Below, one piece after another: positions 59,998 to 64,000 of a stretch of 64,000 nt of DNA. The stretch comes from Lentisphaeria bacterium (GTDB lineage: Bacteria > Verrucomicrobiota > Lentisphaeria > Victivallales > UBA1829). The translations under genes and the position numbers were made by a program. Each line of letters starts with the position of its first letter. The first letter of the stretch is position 1. The DNA is taken from NCBI GenBank assembly GCA_003526375.1, contig DPDG01000026.1:62001-126000 (forward strand), given 5' to 3'. The notes beneath the pieces were generated by a model, which did not search any database, was not told where the DNA came from, and saw nothing but the letters and a program-made list of their open reading frames with translations.

Positions 59998-60891
59998 TCA
60001 TTTTCCAGAGCTCCATATGTTTTCAAAGAGAAAACACCGGTAAGGATGCAGATTCGCCATGTTTTCCAGCTCGGACACATATTCCCGGACATACGGAGTC
60101 AAATCACTGCGGCGGCGCCCGGACAGTTTCGGGAAAATCGCGTTTCCGTAATGGACGATGAACGACGTATGAGCCCTTTCCCGCACCGCGAACAGCGGCA
60201 GCACCGGGCACGAGCAACGCGCCGCAAGGTAGAATGCAGCGTAAGGGAACACCGCCTCCTCTCCGAGAAACTCAACATGCGCCCCCTCGCCCTCGAAACA
60301 GCGGTCCCCCATCATGCAGACCACCTCCCCGCGCTCCAGAGCGTCCGCCGCATCCACAAGCCCTCCCATTGCTTCAAGAGTTGAAATCACCCGGACCGGC
60401 ACATGCAGTTCTCCGGCGGCGACGAACTTGTCCACGTTCAGATTCGCATCCGGCGTCACCAGAAGATTCACCGGACGCCTGAATTCCCCGAGTCCTCCGA
60501 TCAACGCCTGCCAGCAACTGAAATGGGACGACAGCAGGATAAAACCCTGTTCTCCCTCGATCAATTTACGGATCATGCCGCCGTTTTCAAAACGCCAGGC
60601 CAGTCTCCCGGCACCCATCGCACGGGTTTCGATCAATGCCTGCCCCTGATTCGTGAACAACGCCCAGGTATGGCGGAACATCGCGATGCGCCCCGCTCCG
60701 GGAAAGCGGCGTTTCAGGTAATGCGACGCGGCACGGCGCGCTTTCCGGTCGAACAAAGCATAAAAAAATGAAATCAGCCAGACCAGCTCGCAGGTGCGGT
60801 TGACCCCCAGCATATGCAAAAAGAAAAGGAAGATGCCGATCCCGAGCGCATTGCCGCGGGAATCGCTCAGATTTTTACGGTTCGGAGTCAT
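59998..60891 (-). CDS. LpxL/HtrB-like lysophospholipid acyltransferase
   Basis: 297 residues from ATG 60891, which overlaps the GT2 stop by four bases and has GGGAGG upstream. A membrane helix near residues 15-40 (GIGIFLFFLHMLGVNRTCELVW) is followed by the acyltransferase region: ILLSSHFSCWQALIGGL (HxxxxD/E-like block), VNLLVTPDAN, and CMMGDRCFEGEGAHVEFLG, a substrate site. It transfers an acyl chain from ACP to a lipid at the inner membrane. In this operon it may attach the ketosynthase product to a carrier. Confidence 0.85.
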   Translation of the reverse strand: MTPNRKNLSDSRGNALGIGIFLFFLHMLGVNRTCELVWLISFFYALFDRKARRAASHYLKRRFPGAGRIAMFRHTWALFTNQGQALIETRAMGAGRLAWRFENGGMIRKLIEGEQGFILLSSHFSCWQALIGGLGEFRRPVNLLVTPDANLNVDKFVAAGELHVPVRVISTLEAMGGLVDAADALERGEVVCMMGDRCFEGEGAHVEFLGEEAVFPYAAFYLAARCSCPVLPLFAVRERAHTSFIVHYGNAIFPKLSGRRRSDLTPYVREYVSELENMANLHPYRCFLFENIWSSGK

Positions 60892-62051
60892 GCCCTGCCT
60901 CCCTCTTTCCTCTCTTTCCGCTGTTTGAAAAATTTCACCGCGGCAAATGTGGCAAACCAGATCGCCACAGCCCAGAAAGGTGCAAGCAGGAGACTTCCGA
61001 GAAACCACTCCCACAGACGGTGCGGCATCTCGATCACCACAGTCCGGAAGGTCAGCGCCGTCAGCCAGCGGCGATGCATGAAATAGTGTCCGAGCTCAAT
61101 GCAGAGAAACGGCGACAGCGGCGGCATGAAAAGGTGCTGGATCAGAAGCGCCATAATCTTGTTCAGATGAAAACGCTGGGTGAAATAGACGATCGCCGCG
61201 ATATGAAAACCGGGAATCGGCAGTACTGCAAGAAAAGTCCCGACCGCCGCCGAGGAGGCGAGTCCCTCCGGCGTGGCGTTCTCTTTCAGCAGAGCCGTAA
61301 ACAGCTCTTTCGGGCGGAAGATCGAAAGCGGCACCTCTCTTTTCACCAGTTTCTTCTTCGGATACGGCAGGAGACGCAGACCGACAAGATGTGTGTGCAG
61401 GCACGACAGACGGAAGTTATCCAGCCACGGACGGAAATGCGAGATGCGTTTCCCCTGCGGCGGATAACAGACGCGGACAGGCACACAGAGAATGTCCAGC
61501 CCCGCCCATGCGGAACGGGTCAGAAGCTCCGTTTCATACCCGTAACGGTCGGAAATGCAGTTCAGCTGCACGATATATTTCACGGGATACGCGCGGAAAC
61601 CGCTCTGGCAGTCATCCACCGGAACCCCGGTTTCCACTCTCATCCAGAAGTTGGCGAAAGAGCGTCCGAAGCGGCTCGACTCAGGCACGTTTTCCGTATT
61701 GAAATCACGGCACCCCACGATCACGGCATGTTCATTCGCCTCGATCAGCGGCAGGAACGTGCGGATATCTTCGGGAAAATGCTGTCCGTCGGCATCAAGC
61801 GTGATCATATAGTCCGCTCCGAGCGAAGCAAGATATTCCGCCGCCCGCCGGATCGCCGCGCCTTTTCCGCGGTTCATCTCATTGCGAAGCACCGTCACAC
61901 GGGAGGACGCATAAAACGCCGCCAGATCCGTATCCGTGCTGCCGTCGTCCACGACAAGCACATCAGGCAGCTCCCGCAGGCACTGCCGCACGACCGTATG
62001 AACGGTCATCGCATTATTATAGACGGGAATCACACACCAGATTTTCTTCAT
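60888..62051 (-). CDS. GT2 glycosyltransferase fused to a DUF2062 membrane domain
   Basis: 387 residues. Residues 1-240 are a GT2 domain (IWCVIPVYNNAMTVHTVV, VLVVDDGSTDTD, ITLDADGQHFPED with its DxD, VPVDDCQSGFRAYP). Residues about 265-385 are DUF2062, with membrane segments such as VGTFLAVLPIPGFHIAAIVYF and FLGSLLLAPFWAVAIW. The fusion is common in aryl polyene and related lipid clusters. It likely adds a sugar to the lipid product at the membrane. It overlaps both neighbours by four bases. Confidence 0.88.
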   Translation of the reverse strand: MKKIWCVIPVYNNAMTVHTVVRQCLRELPDVLVVDDGSTDTDLAAFYASSRVTVLRNEMNRGKGAAIRRAAEYLASLGADYMITLDADGQHFPEDIRTFLPLIEANEHAVIVGCRDFNTENVPESSRFGRSFANFWMRVETGVPVDDCQSGFRAYPVKYIVQLNCISDRYGYETELLTRSAWAGLDILCVPVRVCYPPQGKRISHFRPWLDNFRLSCLHTHLVGLRLLPYPKKKLVKREVPLSIFRPKELFTALLKENATPEGLASSAAVGTFLAVLPIPGFHIAAIVYFTQRFHLNKIMALLIQHLFMPPLSPFLCIELGHYFMHRRWLTALTFRTVVIEMPHRLWEWFLGSLLLAPFWAVAIWFATFAAVKFFKQRKERKEGGRA

Positions 62052-63370
62052 TCAGCGCCCTTTCCCGTCAGCTTCCGGTAGTTCGCATAACCGAACCTGT
62101 GCAGTGTTTTCAGGGAATCGTTGCAGGCGTGCGGCGGATAGATGCAGCAGGAACTCGCAGCGAACCCCTCGCAGAGTTCCCGGTGCAGACGCTCCGGCTC
62201 AATGCCGGGGGCATAGTAGTAAATCTCATCGCGCCCGTTCCAGTCCGGCGGAACCACGTTTTCCTTTTTCGCAAGCGCGAACAGCGGCGTATGCGGCAGG
62301 ATGCGGATACCGGAAAAAACAAGCGTATGGACGGGTTCAATCGAACGCAGATTCCCGATTCCGCGGCGGACTGTCTCCCATGTTTCATCCGGTCCGCCGA
62401 ACATGACATTGGCGGTGACTCCGACGTTCCGCGCGAGCAGTTCACGGCAGACCCGCGCGGCAGTTCCGAAATCGAAATTCTTGCCGAGTCCGCGCAGAGT
62501 TTCATCCGCCGCGCCGTCAATCCCCAGCTCCGCCGCAATCATGCCGCGGGAACAGAGCAGATCCAGGTCCTCCGCATTCAATCCGCCGGGAGTGAGAAAC
62601 GCCGCAAACGGCACCGTCAGGGAACGCCGTTCCATCTCTTTCAGAAGTCTGTGGTACTCCCGCGCGGGATCGTTGAAAACCGCGTCCACAAAGTAAAACA
62701 TCACATCAGGCAGTTCCGCCGCGAGTTCCTCAAGCTGTCCCGCCACTTCGGCAGGATCGCGCAGGCGCATGGAACACCCCTCCAGCGCCGGATAGGTACA
62801 GTAGACACAGTGAAACGGACACCCGCGTTTCGTCTGAACCGGCAGGATATGAGTAAGACGGCAGTAATAGTCGCGGATATTCCGCTGGTAAAGAGCGCCG
62901 CACTGCACCCCGCCGCATCCGCGGATCAGACAGGATTCCGGTTTTCCGCCGCGCGCCAGAATCGCGATCAGCTCCGTCATTGCGGACTCCCCTTCCCCGA
63001 TCACTCCGTAATCCGCGCCGGTCAGTTTCAGGATCTCCTCCGGCAAAAGGGAAAAGCCGGAACCGCCCAGAATCAGCGGCGCATCCGTCTGCCCCCGGAT
63101 AACCTCCGCCATCGCGACGGGCATACGCAGGAAATCCTGTCCGGGCGTGCGGCTGTTGACCGAGTCCAGATTGCGGATGGAAATGCCGACGGCTTCCGGA
63201 GAAAAGGAACGGATCGCTTCCGGCAGGGCGCCCAACCCGCTCACGGCGACGTCGAACTGCTTCACATCGTGCCCGGCGGCGGCAAGCGCCTGCGCGATTA
63301 CGCTCATACCCAGCGGGTAAACGGGATAAGGGTCTGTACAGGAATTGGACGCGGTCAGAAGAATTTTCAT
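62048..63370 (-). CDS. B12-binding-domain radical SAM enzyme
   Basis: 440 residues. The N-terminal cobalamin-binding fold (about 1-150; MKILLTASNSCTDPYPVYPL, APLILGGSGFSLLP, DYGVIGEGE) lacks a clear DxHxxG signature. The radical SAM core follows, with the cluster motif RGCPFHCVYCTYP (CxxxCxxC), FVDAVFNDP, AAELGIDGA and VMFGGPDETWETV. Such enzymes methylate or rearrange unactivated carbons. In a ketosynthase operon it may C-methylate or cyclise the chain. It has four-base overlaps with both neighbours. Confidence 0.85.
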   Translation of the reverse strand: MKILLTASNSCTDPYPVYPLGMSVIAQALAAAGHDVKQFDVAVSGLGALPEAIRSFSPEAVGISIRNLDSVNSRTPGQDFLRMPVAMAEVIRGQTDAPLILGGSGFSLLPEEILKLTGADYGVIGEGESAMTELIAILARGGKPESCLIRGCGGVQCGALYQRNIRDYYCRLTHILPVQTKRGCPFHCVYCTYPALEGCSMRLRDPAEVAGQLEELAAELPDVMFYFVDAVFNDPAREYHRLLKEMERRSLTVPFAAFLTPGGLNAEDLDLLCSRGMIAAELGIDGAADETLRGLGKNFDFGTAARVCRELLARNVGVTANVMFGGPDETWETVRRGIGNLRSIEPVHTLVFSGIRILPHTPLFALAKKENVVPPDWNGRDEIYYYAPGIEPERLHRELCEGFAASSCCIYPPHACNDSLKTLHRFGYANYRKLTGKGAE

Positions 63371-63969
63371 TCAGCCGCCCCCTCCAGCGTTTTCCCATCC
63401 GCCGGGGAAGCCATGCCGCGCACAAGGTAAAACACACTCATTTTTACGCAGGAATACATCAGAAGCAGAATGCCGTCGAGAGCCGGATCGCTCAACACCT
63501 GCGCAATTTCCTCCCGCAGTGTCTCCGGCGGACAGTCCAGATAATACCCCGGACCGTTCAGGTTCAGCGCAATCGCCGCCTCGCACAAAGGAATCGTCGG
63601 CAGGGTTCCGACAAAGAGATGAGCGCGTCCGGCGTCACGTCCGTTTTCAACGTAGTCACTCCAGTAAAGCCGGTTTTCCGGAAACGCGCCGCCGCGTCCC
63701 CAGGCGATGACTGCCGTGGCAGGCGACGGCACGGCGTCCGCATCATAATATGCCGCGACAGCACCGAGAATCGCGCGTTTCACCTGTTCGCCGCCGCGCC
63801 GGAAATCGTCATACGAAACCGGCGCGGCAAAAGGAAGCCCGCGCACTTTGTCCAGCAGCCCGCGCATATTCGGAGCGGAAAACACGACACGGCGTTTCAA
63901 AGTGGAAACCGTCAGCTCCTTCACGACTGCTCCCCCCTGAATGCTCCAACTGATTTCCGGCTGTTTCAT
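63367..63969 (-). CDS. Second truncated thiolase-fold (ketosynthase-like) protein
   Basis: 200 residues, ATG 63969 with AAGGAG six bases upstream. No annotation-level family is certain. GRGGAFPENRLYWSDYVEN followed by LFVGTLPTIPLCEAAIALNLNG and PGYYLD resembles the N-terminal half of ketosynthases, where 'N-x-x-F-W-x-D ... L-P-N ... A-A-I-x-L-x-x-x-G-P' is conserved. The catalytic cysteine is not evident (CPPE is in the wrong context). It may be a third, non-catalytic thiolase-fold subunit. It is the first visible gene of the operon in this direction; more genes may lie beyond the edge. Confidence 0.6.
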   Translation of the reverse strand: MKQPEISWSIQGGAVVKELTVSTLKRRVVFSAPNMRGLLDKVRGLPFAAPVSYDDFRRGGEQVKRAILGAVAAYYDADAVPSPATAVIAWGRGGAFPENRLYWSDYVENGRDAGRAHLFVGTLPTIPLCEAAIALNLNGPGYYLDCPPETLREEIAQVLSDPALDGILLLMYSCVKMSVFYLVRGMASPADGKTLEGAAE

Positions 63970-64000
63970 GCAGACTCCTTTCGGGGAAAAAATATAATTT

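Noticed and set aside
1..64000. tRNA, rRNA or tmRNA genes
   Set aside because: No cloverleaf with a GGTTCGA-type T arm and no ribosomal RNA signature was seen in any intergenic region.

Overview
The window most likely comes from a member of the Lentisphaerota (Victivallis-like). The evidence is the repeated presence of short genes whose products begin with a prepilin-type FTLIELL leader, each next to a large secreted polysaccharide-active protein and a LacI or GntR regulator, in a DNA of fairly high GC with AT-rich intergenic stretches. The assignment rests on gene content only and was not tested by a database search.

Layout. 1-274 holds the 5' end of a hydrogenase-4/complex I-like membrane subunit on the minus strand. 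424-3540 is a transcription unit with a structured leader, acetolactate synthase large subunit (ilvB) and an alpha-oxoamine synthase (bioF-like), convergent with recO. 4300-8039 holds a Gfo/Idh oxidoreductase, a ThuA protein, an AraC regulator and an M55 aminopeptidase. From 8050 to 41725 four regulator-pseudopilin-glycan enzyme modules appear: (1) LacI, pseudopilin, DUF4838 protein and a secreted protein (13931 down to 8050); (2) a frameshifted LacI gene, a 42-residue truncated prepilin and a GHL6-type hydrolase (14318-17791); (3) GntR, pseudopilin and a LamG/DUF6259 protein (23348 down to 18067); (4) GntR, pseudopilin, heparinase II/III and a secreted protein (41725 down to 35495). Around modules 1 and 4 lies a family of repeats containing decayed copies of prepilin leader codons. 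Between the modules are an aminotransferase, a GH2 enzyme, a RhaD-type bifunctional enzyme, ilvN, a phosphodiesterase-like protein, an XPB helicase with its Bax1-like nuclease partner, and an AT-rich island (about 33460-35260) with an IS relic, two orphan genes and a frameshifted pseudopilin-like gene.

Around 41990-42389 is a probable replication origin next to dnaA. Genes on either side read away from it: module 4 leftward, and dnaA, a PHP phosphatase, a DUF89 protein, a 5'-nucleotidase-like protein and a lipoprotein rightward. 47486-50872 is an L-rhamnose locus (AraC, rhaA, sugar-binding lipoprotein) that functionally complements the RhaD-type enzyme at 26893. 52149-54825 has a WbuC-like cupin, queH, and a GT2 glycosyltransferase preceded by a tiny gene that resembles its own N-terminus.

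55216-63969 is one tightly overlapping minus-strand operon continuing towards the right edge: AMP ligase, condensation-type acyltransferase, acyl carrier protein, chain-length-factor-like protein, ketosynthase, LpxL-type acyltransferase, GT2-DUF2062 fusion, B12/radical SAM enzyme and a second truncated thiolase-fold protein. It resembles aryl polyene-type lipid clusters but with an unusual enzyme set. The two most notable signals are the recurring regulator-pseudopilin-enzyme module with its leader-derived repeats, and this polyketide/lipid cluster.
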